A DNA stretch of 64,000 nucleotides from the NCBI GenBank assembly GCA_029204225.1, contig CM055097.1, forward strand, positions 63,248,904 to 63,312,903, written 5' to 3'. Below are positions 12,131 to 25,904 of this stretch, one piece after another (within the stretch, counting starts at the first letter, position 1; the number at the start of each line of letters is the position of its first letter). The translations under genes and the position numbers were made by a program. Origin of the DNA: Diphasiastrum complanatum. Its lineage: Eukaryota; Streptophyta; Lycopodiopsida; Lycopodiales; Lycopodiaceae. The notes beneath the pieces are model-generated. The model did not search any database. It was not told the origin of the DNA and was given only the letters and a program-made list of their open reading frames with translations.

Positions 12131-13578
12131 CAAAATAAACTAGGGCTCAATAGAGAACGTTGAATAGATAAAGCCTTGTTTATTGGGCTTTTGTATGCAT
12201 TTATATGTTTAGCAGTTTTTTTCATTCATTCATCCATGCAGTAGTTATGTGCCAAAAGGAGTGTGAGTCGAGACATGCATCTCACAATGGGGACCACCTT
12301 ACGATGCAACAATACCCTCCCTACAAAATCAGGTGTGTCTATATCATGTACCTTCTGTCTTAGTAGTTATGTGAGAAGCTATAAGTGTTGCTGAGTGCAG
12401 CTTTGTTTTTTTTTCTAAAATTTATAATTTTTGTCGATTGAGTTTTTGTAATTACATAAAAAATGAGTTGATATAAAATAAAAATATCTTGGCAAAAGTA
12501 TTTAAATATTGGATTAACAATGAACTTTTATCATCGATGTAATGCAAGTTTATGATCAATATAGAATCAAAAACAAGATTCTTATTTTTTGTCGATGTTA
12601 TAGAAATATCAACATAGTATTTTAACAATTCTTATCAATGAAAATATTCAACGTGGGTTGTGTACATTCATGATTGCATCCATCTTTTGATCAGAATATA
12701 TACATGTATTTTTATAGTTGAAATTCTATAAAATAAAAAATTCTATCTGGCATTTTTTTTTTAATATCAAAAAAAGTAATTGATAAAATTGCTTGCTCTT
12801 GTGTTTTTTCAATATTAGGAGATTGACATGGTATATCTTAAAAAAAATTAGTTATCCTTCCTCTATATTTGGAAGAATTTCAATACCCTCATATCCGTAT
12901 ATGATAATGTTTGCATATTGAGCAATATGAAAGACATTTAAATCATGAACAACTTTACTTACAAGACCTTCCATGCTATTTTTTGGACGAGCAAAACTCT
13001 TGATCAACTCTTGTTGGAATCTATACACGTTATCAGAGTTGTATTGATCGAAAGTGAACTATCATTGCCAACAAAATGAATAAGCAATTTTATAACACGA
13101 TCATAAAAATATAAAAACATCAACTTAATCAAATTTTAAATTTTTTTTATCTTATTGACGGAACAAATATTCAAGCTCCAATAATGACTATAACATAAGA
13201 GATGAAATTAGAATTACAACAGAAGATAATATAAATATCACGATAGGAACCTATATTGCTCAATTGATAAAAATAAGAGTCATATTGATCATAACAATTA
13301 GAATAAAAGAACTTTGGCTAGAGTTGTATGGTACACATACAAAAAAACTCTATACAAGAGTTTCTAGGACTTTATAAATATTATCTATAGATTTGTTTGT
13401 TATATTTTCTAACTTCTCTTGAATTATTACTTGTTTAGGAGAGAAAATCTTTTGATGAGGAGAAAGATGAAAATAATACATTGATTTTGATTCATGATCA
13501 CAAGAATTAGAAGTAATTAAAACAATTCTCAAACACTTTTTAAATAAACTTTTGTAGTGGTAGAAGCTGCATGTTTGT
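12131..13578. other. AT-rich noncoding stretch
   Basis: Very AT-rich sequence with no domain motif. A minus-strand 98-codon frame (13350-13646) ends in the 61-bp repeat described below. Its product has no recognisable feature and I do not call it a gene. Confidence 0.4.
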
Positions 13579-13639
13579 AAACATTTGATTTGATATATGA
13601 CTTCTGTTTTCTCTTCTTCTTTGAAGTTGTGGGGAGATT
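13579..13639 (+). repeat. 61-bp direct repeat, copy 1
   Basis: The sequence beginning AAACATTTGATTTGATATAT and ending GTTGTGGGGAGATT recurs at 16318-16378 with three mismatches. The two copies bracket a 2.7-kb block that contains gypsy-type LTR and PBS sequence. Confidence 0.93.
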
Positions 13640-15571
<1,932 letters not shown>

Positions 15572-15589
15572 TGGTGCCGTTCCCGGGGA
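15572..15589 (+). promoter_or_regulatory. Primer-binding site, tRNA-Asp type (gypsy), two mismatches
   Basis: TGGTGCCGTTCCCGGGGA differs at two positions from TGGCGCCGTTGCCGGGGA, the site complementary to the 3' end of plant tRNA-Asp that Athila/Tat gypsy elements use. It identifies the 2.7-kb block as a gypsy remnant in + orientation. Confidence 0.75.
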
Positions 15590-16317
15590 GCAATGCCAAA
15601 TAGGATGTTCCATCATTATTTTGATTCTTGTTTATATTTTTCAAATTCACAGGTTAATGTTCCGGTTCTTCAAAAAATTCAGAAAAGAAAACCTGAGTTT
15701 CAACCACCTTGAATTGTCATTCCTTTTTATTTTTCTGTTTTCGATTTTCGATAGAGTTTTTAAAATTATCTACAGTTTTTAAAATGTGTTTAGTTCTTAT
15801 TATGTACAATCTGAAGATTCTGTTGTTATGTCCAATAATCTCTTGGTTTTCCGTAAGCAAATATTGATTCATGCTTTTCCAAGAGACGGTTCTATTCTAT
15901 TTTGTTTGTTCTCTATTTACAGGATCTTCAAGCTAAAATAGAAGCCTGTTCTAAGGTTTTGGTGTTGTCCAAGATGTGCTGATGTTGTCTAAAGACTGTT
16001 GCTGACAAATGTTGATCTTTCTATGTTCTGTTCATAGTTAACGATTTGTTGGTGCTGTTGTCCAAAATCACATTATTTAAATGACTGCCCATGAGCCAAT
16101 GGAATGCTACCAACAAATAGCCGACAGTTGGAATGCAAAACCGTCTGCTGACCTGCATGAGAGGAAGAGAGTGCTGCCTTCGCTGGTCTTACTAGAAAAC
16201 CCTGCGACTGATGCCCGAGATGGCTGGAGGTGCATTTGTGGCTTGCCACCTTCTAACTTACGTGGAGAAGAACCTCTCGTCGCTGCCCTGAGAAAATGCG
16301 AAGAGAGAGCGAAGAGA
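15590..16317 (+). other. Gypsy leader region, no recognised gag
   Basis: Sequence after the PBS. A frame at 16081-16332 (83 codons) has better base composition than its surroundings, but its product (ending LVAALRKCEERAKRKHLI) matches nothing I recognise. It runs into the second copy of the 61-bp repeat. Confidence 0.4.
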
Positions 16318-16378
16318 AAACATTTGATTTGACATATGACTTCTATTTTCTCTTCTTCTTTGAAGTTGTGGGTAGATT
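16318..16378 (+). repeat. 61-bp direct repeat, copy 2
   Basis: Second copy of the sequence at 13579-13639. It abuts the 3' limit of element E4, whose similarity to E5 ends at about 16395. Confidence 0.93.
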
Positions 16379-16543
16379 AAGAACATAATCTAAACTCCAA
16401 GTTGTCAAATGTAGTGAGAGCTCCATGAAGGTTGTCTTCAAGATCCAAGGTTGTTGAATGAACACCTTGGGCTGCAAAATGACAGTCTCTTCCTCAAAAT
16501 AAACTTGAAAAATAGCAGATTTCCATAAGATCCAATTTCTGTA

Positions 16544-17423
16544 TTAAGCACATACAACCAAAGCTTGAGATATCACCATCTTGACCTTATCCACCAACAC
16601 AATGAACTCCAACTTGGCATCCTTCCAATGAAGGTCTTCATTCCTTGGAAATTCAAGAGTGAATGGATTACAAGATGAGGCCTTTGAATACATCTTTGAA
16701 ACTCCAATCAAAGTAGTAATGATCGCTATTTCATCATCATAAGATATAGGATAAAAAACAATGTTCATACTAGCATCATCAAAGGACATTGTCAAATACA
16801 TGACATGTTTTTTATCAAACACAAAGTAAGATGAGTAAAGGGAGATATGGATAAACTTCCTTGCTGCTTCTTTCTCTTTAATCAAGCTTTCATATTGATG
16901 TAGATTCAGGTCTCTTTTTCCTTGAGACAAGTGCTCCTTCTCGGGTTCCTCCTTGATGTCTTTTTCATTCATCATGCTCACTCCCTCTTGGTGGTGATGA
17001 TGAAAACATGGATCCAAACCATGATCTTCTTGAAGATTCTCAAGATTTTTGTTTTCAAGTCTCAAAACCTGAATGTTATCCTTTTCAACATGATAATCTT
17101 TCAAGTCAACAAAACAATCACCAAGATCATTTATGCCAAATTTACTAGTCCACAATTGCTTACCACGCATTACATGCTTCCTGAACTTGAAACTAATGAG
17201 GCCAAATACTCTTGTATGCATATAAGTGTCCTTCAAGGATGATTCACTTATTCTCATACAAAGTTTTCAATATGCCTCTTTGAAAATGAAGTCAATAACT
17301 TTCAACTTATGAATGAAAATGTCATGCTTACTTCTAGCACACTCAAGAGTAAGTAGATATGACAACCGTCTTTTATTCGATACTTTAGAATTCAAAGTGA
17401 CTCCATTACAAAAACTTAGCAAA
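16544..17423 (-). pseudogene. Unrecognised C-terminal module of E4, one nonsense codon
   Basis: After the linker remnant the minus strand encodes about 290 residues unrelated to copia IN, RT or RNase H. One in-frame TGA (after FIFKEAY, where E5 has TGT) splits it; from 17257 it runs 237 codons without a stop. Visible segments: LSYLLTLECARSKHDIFIHKL, LWTSKFGINDLGDCFVDLKD, an acidic His-rich stretch (DPCFHHHHQEG) and a C-terminal part with FIHISLYSSYFVFD and LEFIVLVDKVKMVISQALVV. Over the last 103 residues it differs from E5 at 10 positions (counted by eye). I recognise no domain or catalytic motif. It could be captured host sequence or a fast-evolving element protein. Confidence 0.65.
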
Positions 17424-17589
17424 TTAAGTACAAAATGTACTCCCCTCTCCAACTTGCCCTTTCTTATCCACAAAAATGAGCATTGATAGCTCCATCTTTG
17501 CTCTTGTTGCTCTCCTTGGAATAGTTGAAGTTCTCGGATTTTTCTCCTTCTCTTGATAAAGCTCCTCCTTGATCTCAACCATATCTTTT

Positions 17590-18240
17590 CCAATATGATT
17601 CTTAGAGGATTCATCATTAAAACTTACAAACATTGTGGCTCTACCATTGCTCCTTGTGCTTGCAATATGTACATCCAAATGGATCAACTTAAGAGAGTGA
17701 GTAGTCTTAGTGATAGAGTTAGGGAAAGACAATCTATGTGCTTTAGCCAAAGCACATCCTTCACAAACTTTTTTCTCCTTTGGCATGGATCTTGAAGGCC
17801 TAGAGCAAGCTCCTCCTTGCACATGGCTTCCATAGACTTGGTGTTGGTGTGACCAAGCCTATTGTGCCACAAATCATTTGTGGATACTTTGTCCTCTTTG
17901 GCTTCACAAATTGGTTAGGATCAACAAAAGCATGAAGCTTAAACAACCTTCCAAACCTTCTTCCTCTTGCTATGATCTTCCCATTCTTCTTGATGTTGCA
18001 TATATCAGTAGAGAACTCCACAAAGAAATCATTGTCAAGCAATTGTCCTCACTAAGCAAGTTCTTGGTGATACTAGGAATGGATCCTATGCCTTCTACCT
18101 TACAAGCATAATCATATGCTGTAAAAATTGACTTGATAGGTCCATCATAGATAGATAAGGTTGAAAAATACTCTCTCTTACTTGTCATGTGGGAGCTAGC
18201 CCCACTATCTATCCACCAAGGGTCTTCACCTCTTATGCTT
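17590..18240 (-). pseudogene. E4 protease, pre-integrase and integrase start, broken
   Basis: The protease site is PWWIDSGASSHM at about 18190-18225, with intact Asp. The frame then changes. The pre-integrase zinc motif reads MWHNRLGHTN and, in another frame, CEGCALAKAHRL. Integrase begins LKLIHLDVH and runs to MFVSFNDES, where the family continues FIDDYSR; here it jumps to SKNHIGKDMVEIKEE and then to an NPRTSTIPRRATRA segment that matches the IN-RT linker of E2/E3. The integrase core is therefore deleted. Confidence 0.8.
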
Positions 18241-18260
18241 GAAGATGAGAAAGCTTGACA

Positions 18261-19095
18261 TCATGAATCTTCATGAGAGCTCTCCTCTTCCTCTTGGCCT
18301 AGGTTTGCTTGACTTTGAGCTTGCTTCTTCTTGAACCACTTCGAGGCATAGTGCCCCATCTTGCCACAAAAGTAGCATTTGATCTTTGACTTATTATTCT
18401 TTGGGTTGATCGATCTTGGACTTGAAGATCCTTCTTGATCTTCACCTTTGACTTGGTTCTTCTTGAATGCAGCACCTTTGCCTTTGGATTTGCTCTTGCT
18501 CTTGGTCAAAAGAGCCTTGTCATCTCCATCATTGAGGGAGAGCTTTTCCATCCTTGACTTGATGTGAGTTCTCCTACTCTCCTTGGCTATGAGGACTCCT
18601 TGGAGATCTTCAAGTGAGAGCAACTTGCCCATAATTGCATAGCCTTGTACCAAGTTAGCAAAATCCACACTTAAACCATTCAAGATTAGTTGAACAAGTT
18701 CAATTTTCTTAATCGAATATCCTATGTAAGCAAGATCCTTGTTTAAGTCCTTAACTCTCAACAAATATGAATGATCACTCTCTCCTTCAGCTTGAAAACA
18801 TTGAAGGATTTGATTCTTCAAGGATAGCAACCTTGAAGTATTCTTGGATTCATATATCTTTTGAAGAGTTTTCTATGCTTCTTGAGCCGAGGTGCAAGCA
18901 CCTACCTCCTACCTTGCACTTCCTCTTGTATTTTGTAGCTTCTTGATGGTGAATAGGCTCATCCTCTTCACCACTCACTATATCCATTAGATCTTGTAAA
19001 ATAAGAATTGATTCTATTCTTACCTTCCAAATTGAATAATTTGAAGTATTCAATCTATTATGTGGATCCAAAAGATATGCATTCATTGAAGCCAT
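18261..19095 (-). pseudogene. E4 gag (copia-type) with defective zinc knuckle
   Basis: Starts MASMNAYLLDPHNRLNTSNY, close to the E1 and E3 gag starts, then IWKVRIESILILQDLMDIV. A frame disturbance occurs near 18870. A 189-codon frame (18830-18261) then covers LLRVKDLNKDLAYIGY, LVQLILNGLSVDFANLVQGY and a Lys/Ser-rich linker. The knuckle reads CYFCGKMGHYASKW: the final Cys of C-x2-C-x4-H-x4-C has become Trp. Confidence 0.85.
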
Positions 19096-19430
19096 CTATC
19101 TCTAAACAAGATTTTGAACACAAGAATAGATGCAAAGTAGAAATGATTGAAAGACTAGCTATCCCACTACCTAGGGACTTGGGAAATCTCTAAACTTGTC
19201 CTCGCAATAAGATCCTACTTGATCTTAACCAAATCAAATCTATTAGTGTTAACAAAAATAAAAACTAGCTTGAATTTGGATAAAAATTGGATCTAGAATT
19301 GCCTCCTCTTTGATCTTGATGTCACAAGGATATAGAATTCACCTAACCTGAACCAAAAGGAATCAAATGCACATAAATGCCTCTTCAAATCATTCCTACA
19401 AGATCAGGTTGAATCATAATAGTAATGATG

Positions 19431-20599
<1,169 letters not shown>

Positions 20600-20612
20600 G
20601 GCTCTGATACCA
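20600..20612 (-). promoter_or_regulatory. Primer-binding site on minus strand
   Basis: The plus-strand GGCTCTGATACCA is the reverse complement of TGGTATCAGAGCC, a perfect tRNA-Met initiator PBS. It implies a minus-strand LTR element whose 5' LTR lies at higher coordinates (about 20615 upward) and whose interior runs toward E4. Confidence 0.85.
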
Positions 20613-20825
20613 ACTTAGAATTTGCCTCAAACAGAAACAGATCATGCTACACAATAACATAGACATAAAAACACTCTCCACAACAAGCTCTCATAGCAAC
20701 TGTATTTCTCAAAACGAAAATACACTGTACATATAGTTCTTCACTCAAGCAACCCATGCATGGCCCAGGTTGTCATTGACGGGACGCGTGTCCTGTCGAC
20801 TCACCTCTTGGCGAGACCAATTGAT
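20613..20825 (-). repeat. Candidate LTR (U5 side) adjoining the minus-strand PBS
   Basis: Position next to the PBS and a GTACAGTGTATTTTCG-type R/U5 phrase suggest LTR sequence. It does not end in the usual CA and no partner copy was found, so the outline is uncertain. It is bounded by the end of the gypsy gag relic at 20826. Confidence 0.4.
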
Positions 20826-22309
20826 TCTTATCTACTGATAGAACCCACAGTATAGTAACACAATGATTCTACTTTAATTCTAATTGTTTGTCCATATGAA
20901 GATATTGGCACTTGTGGTTGAGAATGATTGAAATAAATCGAATAATAACGAAATCCATTGTATGGTGGTGTATAATTCATATTTTGTGTAGACAATCCAC
21001 TATAAAAGGTTGGTGTAGGTAACAAAGGGGGATAATTTTGTCCATGATTATACTCAGAGTTTACATTAGCCAGTAGAGGATTCCTCAAATTACCTCCTCG
21101 TCCATTTTTCTTATAATAGCATTTGGCAGTATTATGATTTGATCTTTTACAAATTTCATAGGATTTTGAAGTCAAAGGCATATTCATAAGTAATGGTGGA
21201 GGTATAGAAGATGGTGGATACATTTGTTGTTGATAAGGACAGTTATTAGCAAAATGTCCACTGCTTCTACAATTAGTGCACCACCATACTCCTAATCGTT
21301 GAGGTTCATTATGTCCTTCTGTATTGAGCTCACTAATTTTTTGACTGACAGTGTTCAATAATTCATCTTTCACTTGCCTTAATGAATTCCTTAATATTTC
21401 CTCAAAATTATTTCCTCTATTCTTATATTCGTTTGATCCTTTATTAAAATTTGGATTATCTTTTAAATCCGCCCATGCTTTTTGTCTTATTTTAGAGGAT
21501 TCACCCAACTTTAGTAGCATGTTCCAAAGCTATAGATCTTGAAACTACATCTTCAAATGTTTTTGGTGATTCAGAAGTGAGAACATACACCATCTCATAG
21601 GGTAATCCAGGTACAAACCACGCTATAAAAATTCTTCTCTAGGAGGTTTTGGTATCTTTTTGGCCAAACATTGTATTCGACTCACAAAATCTTTAACAAT
21701 TTCTTTTTCTCTCATTTTGATTTGACTTAATTGTCTTATAATTTGATTGGCATAGTGGATTTTTCTATATCTATCCAAAAATTTGGTTTTCAATTTATCC
21801 CAAGTAGATACTTTATTGTAATTCAATTGGGAATACTATTCTAGAGCTAATCCTTCTAAAGTAGCGGGAAACCGTCTAAACAGATCCTCATCATCATCTT
21901 CTAAATGTGCTCGACACATATTCATGAATCTCTAAACATATAAATCTGCATCCTCATCTTCTCTTCCTTTAAAAATTGGAAGGACTGCATGAGTCCTATT
22001 TTTATTTCTTCCTGATTTATTTCTTTCAATTTTAGATGAGTATGATATACTACTTGTGTTATTCTTGTTATTTGTGTTATTTGATAACTCCCTCCATTGT
22101 TTTGAATTTTCTATGATCTTATTTGGATCCTTTGTTGATGATGTCTTATCTTGTGAGAATGCTCTATCCTTTGTTTTAAGTTTACCTATATTGTTTATAA
22201 TTTCTCTAGTTTCTCTAGCTAGATTCTCGAATATTTCTTTTCTCCAAGATCTTTCTTGAGCTCTTTGATCTCTCTATTCTCTTTGTTTGTCAAACTGAGT
22301 ATCACTCAT
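20826..22309 (-). pseudogene. Ty3/gypsy gag (Retrotrans_gag plus zinc knuckle), several stops
   Basis: The minus strand from the ATG at 22309 reads MSDTQFDKQRE, then the Retrotrans_gag region: FRRFPATLEGLALE, NYNKVSTWDKLKTKFLDRY and LSQIKMREKEIVKDFVSRI. A knuckle follows, CTNCRSSGHFANNC (C-x2-C-x4-H-x4-C), then a second Cys/His cluster (CKRSNHNTAKC) and a Pro/Tyr/Asn-rich tail ending at 20826. Stops interrupt it near 22280, 21930, 21840 and 21620. The WDxLKxxFLxRY phrase is diagnostic of plant gypsy gag. No pol follows; the element is truncated. Confidence 0.85.
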
Positions 22310-22555
22310 TCAAGACATTCATGTGGTTCACTTTGAGTGACTTCTCGTCTACTTCAAAATGACACCTCAAGGTTAGAATGGTGGGGCTAGGTTTCACTCT
22401 TACACCTCTTTGTCCAACACTATACCTTAATCATCACTGATTTATTAGATTTTGCTCTACTCAATCATAGCAAACAAAGTTCCTTCAAATAACTCACCAA
22501 TATTAATACTTAATATCATTCACCCAACATCATCAAAGCATTTCTAACATAGCAT

Positions 22556-22657
22556 AGTCTTGATCCTAGCTCATAGATTGGATCTAGATCTTTTATTTGT
22601 GCATCCTCCATCCCTTTTAGGATTGATTGGGATTCATTTTTCTGTAAAATTTTGTCA
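22556..22657 (+). repeat. E5 5' LTR remnant
   Basis: From AGTCTTGATCCTAGCTCATA to the terminal CA it matches the last ~100 bp of the 3' LTR (from about 26502). The first ~590 bp of the 5' LTR are missing. Confidence 0.85.
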
Positions 22658-22670
22658 TGGTCTCAGAGCC
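22658..22670 (+). promoter_or_regulatory. E5 primer-binding site, one mismatch
   Basis: TGGTCTCAGAGCC differs from TGGTATCAGAGCC at one base and directly follows the LTR terminus. Confidence 0.85.
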
Positions 22671-23277
22671 TAATCAAAAGTGAGCTTTAGATTTGATTTT
22701 CTCAAGCTTAGATCCTAGATTTGAGTAGTATTGGCTTTGTCCTTGCTACTAGTTGCTAATCTAGTGATTGTACCTTTAAATTTGGTTTCATTTGAGTGAT
22801 AATAGATCAAAGGGAACTTGTTTTGCTGAGTTATAGCTGCAAGAACCGAGATTGACCCATTTCCATTCAACCAAACTAGATTAGAAAGTTCTTATGAGTT
22901 GAATCTTGGAGTACATGTCTCCTAGTAGAGATTTTCATAAGGATTTGAATGCCACCACTCTTTAGAAATTTGGATCAGCCATTTGAGAACTTAATTAGGT
23001 CATTCTTAGGCTTCTTAAGGTCCTAAAATACACCTTTTAGGTTCAGATCAAGTTATTTGATGATTTTTTATCTAGAAATGCAATACTAGTGAAAATTGTG
23101 TTTCTATTCTACTCAGTTTTGGATAGGTTTATGATTGAATATGTCAATGTGATTCAAACTAAATTTAAGAGGCTTTATTCGTTAGACATTTGTGTGTTAT
23201 AAAGTGCTTTTGGTTCAGTATAGGTGGATTCACCCTTCTTGTGAAGTCGAGATCAAGGAGGAGAGGATTGTAGCAAG
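22671..23277 (+). other. E5 untranslated leader
   Basis: No open frame of note. Its end (TTTTGGTTCAGTATAGGTGG through GAGGAGAGGATTG) matches the E4 leader at about 19300-19345. In E4 gag follows soon after; in E5 the leader jumps straight to the middle of the zinc knuckle, so nearly all of gag was deleted. Confidence 0.65.
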
Positions 23278-24900
23278 ATGAGACATTATGCCTCAGAATG
23301 CTTCAAGATGAAGCAAGATCAAATCCAAGCCAACATTGGACAAGAGGAGGAAGAGAGTTATCATGAGGACTCACTCATGATGTCAACCTTTTCATCATCA
23401 AATGTCAAAGGAGAAGATCCTTGGTGGATAGATAGTGGGGCTAGCTCCCACATGTCGGGTAAAGGGGAGTATTTCTCTCAACTCACACCTTATGTAGTAG
23501 GACCTATAAAGTCCATTTTTACAGCAAATAATCATGAATGTAAAGTTGAAGGTGTGGGATCCATTCCCTTATTCTTAGGATCCTCCAAGAAGACTAAGAT
23601 AGATGGTGTTCTCCTCATTCCTAGAATTACTAAGAATTTGCTTAGTGTTGGCCAACTTTTAGATCATGATTTCATTGTGGAGTTCTCTAATGTATGCAAC
23701 AGCAAGAAGAATGGGAAGATCATAGCAAGAGGAAGAAGGTTTGGGAGGTTGTTTAAGCTTGATGCTTTTGTTGATCCTAACCAATTTGTGATGGTAGCGA
23801 AGGAGAACAAATTGACCACAAATGATTCGTGGCACAAGAGGCTTAGTCACATCAACACCAAGTCTATGGAAGCCACATGCAAGGAGGAGCTTGCTCTAGG
23901 CCTTCCAAGATCCATGGAAAAGGAGGAAAAAGTTTTTGAAGCATGTGCTTTGGCTAAAGCACATAGGTTGTCTTTCTCTAACACTATCACTAAGACTACT
24001 CACCCTCTTAAGTTGATTCATTTGGATGTACATTTTGCTAGCACAAAGAGCAATGGTAGAGCCACAATGTTTGTAATTTTGAATGATGAATCCTCTAAAA
24101 ATCATATTGTCAAAGATATGGTTGAGATCAAGGAGGAGGAGCAAAATCCGAGAGCTTCAACTATTCCAAGGAGAGCCACAAGAGCAAAGATGGAGCTATC
24201 AATGCTCATTTTTGTCGACAAGGAAAGACAAGTTGGAAAGAAGGGTACATTTTGTACTTCATTTGCTGAGTTTTGTAATAAAGTCCTTTTGAATTCTAAA
24301 GTATGGAATGAAAGGTGTTTGTCATATCTACTTACTCTTGAGTGTGCTAAAGGTAAGCATGACATTTTCATTCATAAGTTGAGAGAATTTGACTTCATTT
24401 TCAAAGAGGCATATTGTGAACCTTGTATGAGAATAAGTGAATCATCCTTGAAGGACACTTATATCCATACAAGAGTAGTTGGCCTCATTAGTTTCAAGTT
24501 CAACAAGTATGTAATGCAGATTGCTAGTAGTAAGCAATTGTTGATTAGTCAATTGTGGACTAGTAAATTTGGTATAAATAATCTTGGTGATTGTTTTGTT
24601 GACTTGAAAGATCATATTGAGAAGGAGAACATTCAGGTTTGGAGACTTGAAAACAAAGTCCTTGAGAGTCTTGAAGAAGATCATGGTTTGGATCCATGTT
24701 TTCATCATCAACACCAAGAGGGAGTGAGCATGATGAAGAAAAAAGACATCAAGGAGGAACCCAAGAAGGAGCACTTGTCTCAAGGAAAAAGAGACCTGAA
24801 TCTACATCAATATGAAAGCTTGATTAAAGATAAAGAAGCAGCAAGGAAGTTGGAAAGAATGGTACATTTTGTACTTCATTTTCAAAGGGCCATATTATGA
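23278..24900 (+). CDS. E5 chimeric polyprotein, 540 aa: protease, pre-integrase, unknown module
   Basis: The longest uninterrupted frame in the window. Residues 1-10 (MRHYASECFK) are the second half of a gag zinc knuckle, so the ATG is only the first Met after a gag deletion and the native start is lost. Residues 49-59 (WWIDSGASSHM) are the aspartic protease site, intact. Residues 185-229 are the pre-integrase zinc region (WHKRLSH, then EACALAKAH with the first Cys of the CxxC pair replaced by Phe). Residues 244-270 are the start of integrase (LKLIHLDVHF), cut before the second catalytic Asp. Residues 290-314 (NPRASTIPRRATRAK) match the IN-RT linker of other copias. Residues 331-525 are the unrecognised module shared with E4. 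The frame ends in a local duplication. Confidence 0.7.
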   Translation: MRHYASECFKMKQDQIQANIGQEEEESYHEDSLMMSTFSSSNVKGEDPWWIDSGASSHMSGKGEYFSQLTPYVVGPIKSIFTANNHECKVEGVGSIPLFLGSSKKTKIDGVLLIPRITKNLLSVGQLLDHDFIVEFSNVCNSKKNGKIIARGRRFGRLFKLDAFVDPNQFVMVAKENKLTTNDSWHKRLSHINTKSMEATCKEELALGLPRSMEKEEKVFEACALAKAHRLSFSNTITKTTHPLKLIHLDVHFASTKSNGRATMFVILNDESSKNHIVKDMVEIKEEEQNPRASTIPRRATRAKMELSMLIFVDKERQVGKKGTFCTSFAEFCNKVLLNSKVWNERCLSYLLTLECAKGKHDIFIHKLREFDFIFKEAYCEPCMRISESSLKDTYIHTRVVGLISFKFNKYVMQIASSKQLLISQLWTSKFGINNLGDCFVDLKDHIEKENIQVWRLENKVLESLEEDHGLDPCFHHQHQEGVSMMKKKDIKEEPKKEHLSQGKRDLNLHQYESLIKDKEAARKLERMVHFVLHFQRAIL

Positions 24901-25290
24901 ATCTTGTATGAGAATAAGTGAATCATCCTTGAAGGACACTTATATCCATACAATAGTATTTGGCCTCATTAGTTTCAAGCTCAACAAGTATGTAATGCAA
25001 ATTGCTAGTGGTAAGCAATTGTGGACTAGTAAATTTGGTATGAATAATCTTGGTGATTGTTTTGTTGACTTGAAAGATCATATTGAGAAGGAAAACATTC
25101 AGGTTTAGAGACTTAAAAACAAAGTCCTTGAGAGTTTTGAGGAAGATCATGGTTTGGATCCATGTTTTCATCATCAACACCAAGAGGGAGTGAGCATGAT
25201 GAAGCAAACAAACATCGAGGAGGAACCCGAGAAGGAGCACTTGTCTCAAGGCAAAAGAGACCTGAATCTACATCAATATGAAGGTTTGGG
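24231..25290 (+). repeat. Tandem duplication within E5 module, with internal deletion
   Basis: 24231-24850 is copied again from about 24849 to 25290, but the second copy lacks the ~135 bp between two ACTTCATTT phrases (24256-24264 and 24392-24400). E4 has a single copy, so the duplication arose in the E5 lineage. It truncates the 540-codon frame at 24898-24900. Confidence 0.85.
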
Positions 25291-25648
25291 TGTAGAGAAA
25301 GGAACAGTAAGAAATTTTATCCATATCTCCCTTTACTCATCTTATTTTGTATTTGATAGAAAACATGTCATGTATTTGACAAAGTCCTTTGATGATGTTA
25401 GTATGAACATTGTTTTTCATCCTATATCTTATGATGATGAAATAGTGATCATTACTACTTTTGTTGGAGTTTCAAATATGTATTCAAAGGCCTCATCTTG
25501 TGGTCCATTCACTCTTGAATTTCCAAGGAATGAAGACCTTCATTGTAAGGATGCCAAGTTGGAGTTCATTGTTTTGGTGGATAAAGTCAAGATGGTGATA
25601 TCTCAAGCTTTGGTTGTATGTGCTTCATACAAAAGTTGGATCTTATAG
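24866..25648 (+). pseudogene. Second module copy and C-terminus of E5
   Basis: Repeats MRISESSLKDTYIHT, LWTSKFGMNNLGDCFVDLKD and DPCFHHQHQEG, with a stop (TAG) at about 25107. The 164-codon frame 25154-25648 adds the C-terminal part absent from the 540-aa frame: FIHISLYSSYFVFD, PISYDDEIVIITTF and LEFIVLVDKVKMVISQALVV, ending ASYKSWIL. This part aligns with E4 over 103 residues with 10 differences. Confidence 0.65.
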
Positions 25649-25891
25649 AAAGCTGCTATTTTTCATGTTTATTTTGAGGAGCAGACTCACATTTTGCAAC
25701 CTACCAAAGACAAAGTTTGGATTTTGAAGACAACCTTTATGGAGCTCTCACTACATTTGACAATTTGGAGCTCAAAATATATTCTTATTGTAATGAGTGA
25801 TCATACTAACTACATACATCAAGAACCTATAAATTATGTTGTTTTTATGCATGTAATTATTATTGATCCAAGATAGTCTTATCTAGCTAGA

Positions 25892-25904
25892 TTGTGAGGA
25901 GAAG
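25892..25904 (+). promoter_or_regulatory. E5 polypurine tract
   Basis: TTGTGAGGAGAAG lies directly before the 3' LTR, at the same place as TTTGAGGAGGAG in E3. It would prime plus-strand DNA synthesis. Confidence 0.75.

Larger units (their letters stand above)
16395..19430 (-). mobile_element. Chimeric copia derivative E4 (gag-PR-preIN plus unknown module)
   Basis: On the minus strand the order is leader, gag, zinc knuckle, protease, pre-integrase zinc motif, the first ~25 residues of integrase, a fragment of the IN-RT linker, then ~290 codons that are not copia pol. E5 on the other strand has the same arrangement, which shows the chimera is an element structure. The leader similarity to E5 (phrase TTTTGGTTCAG and following) reaches about 19430. 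No LTR is visible at either end. Confidence 0.85.
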
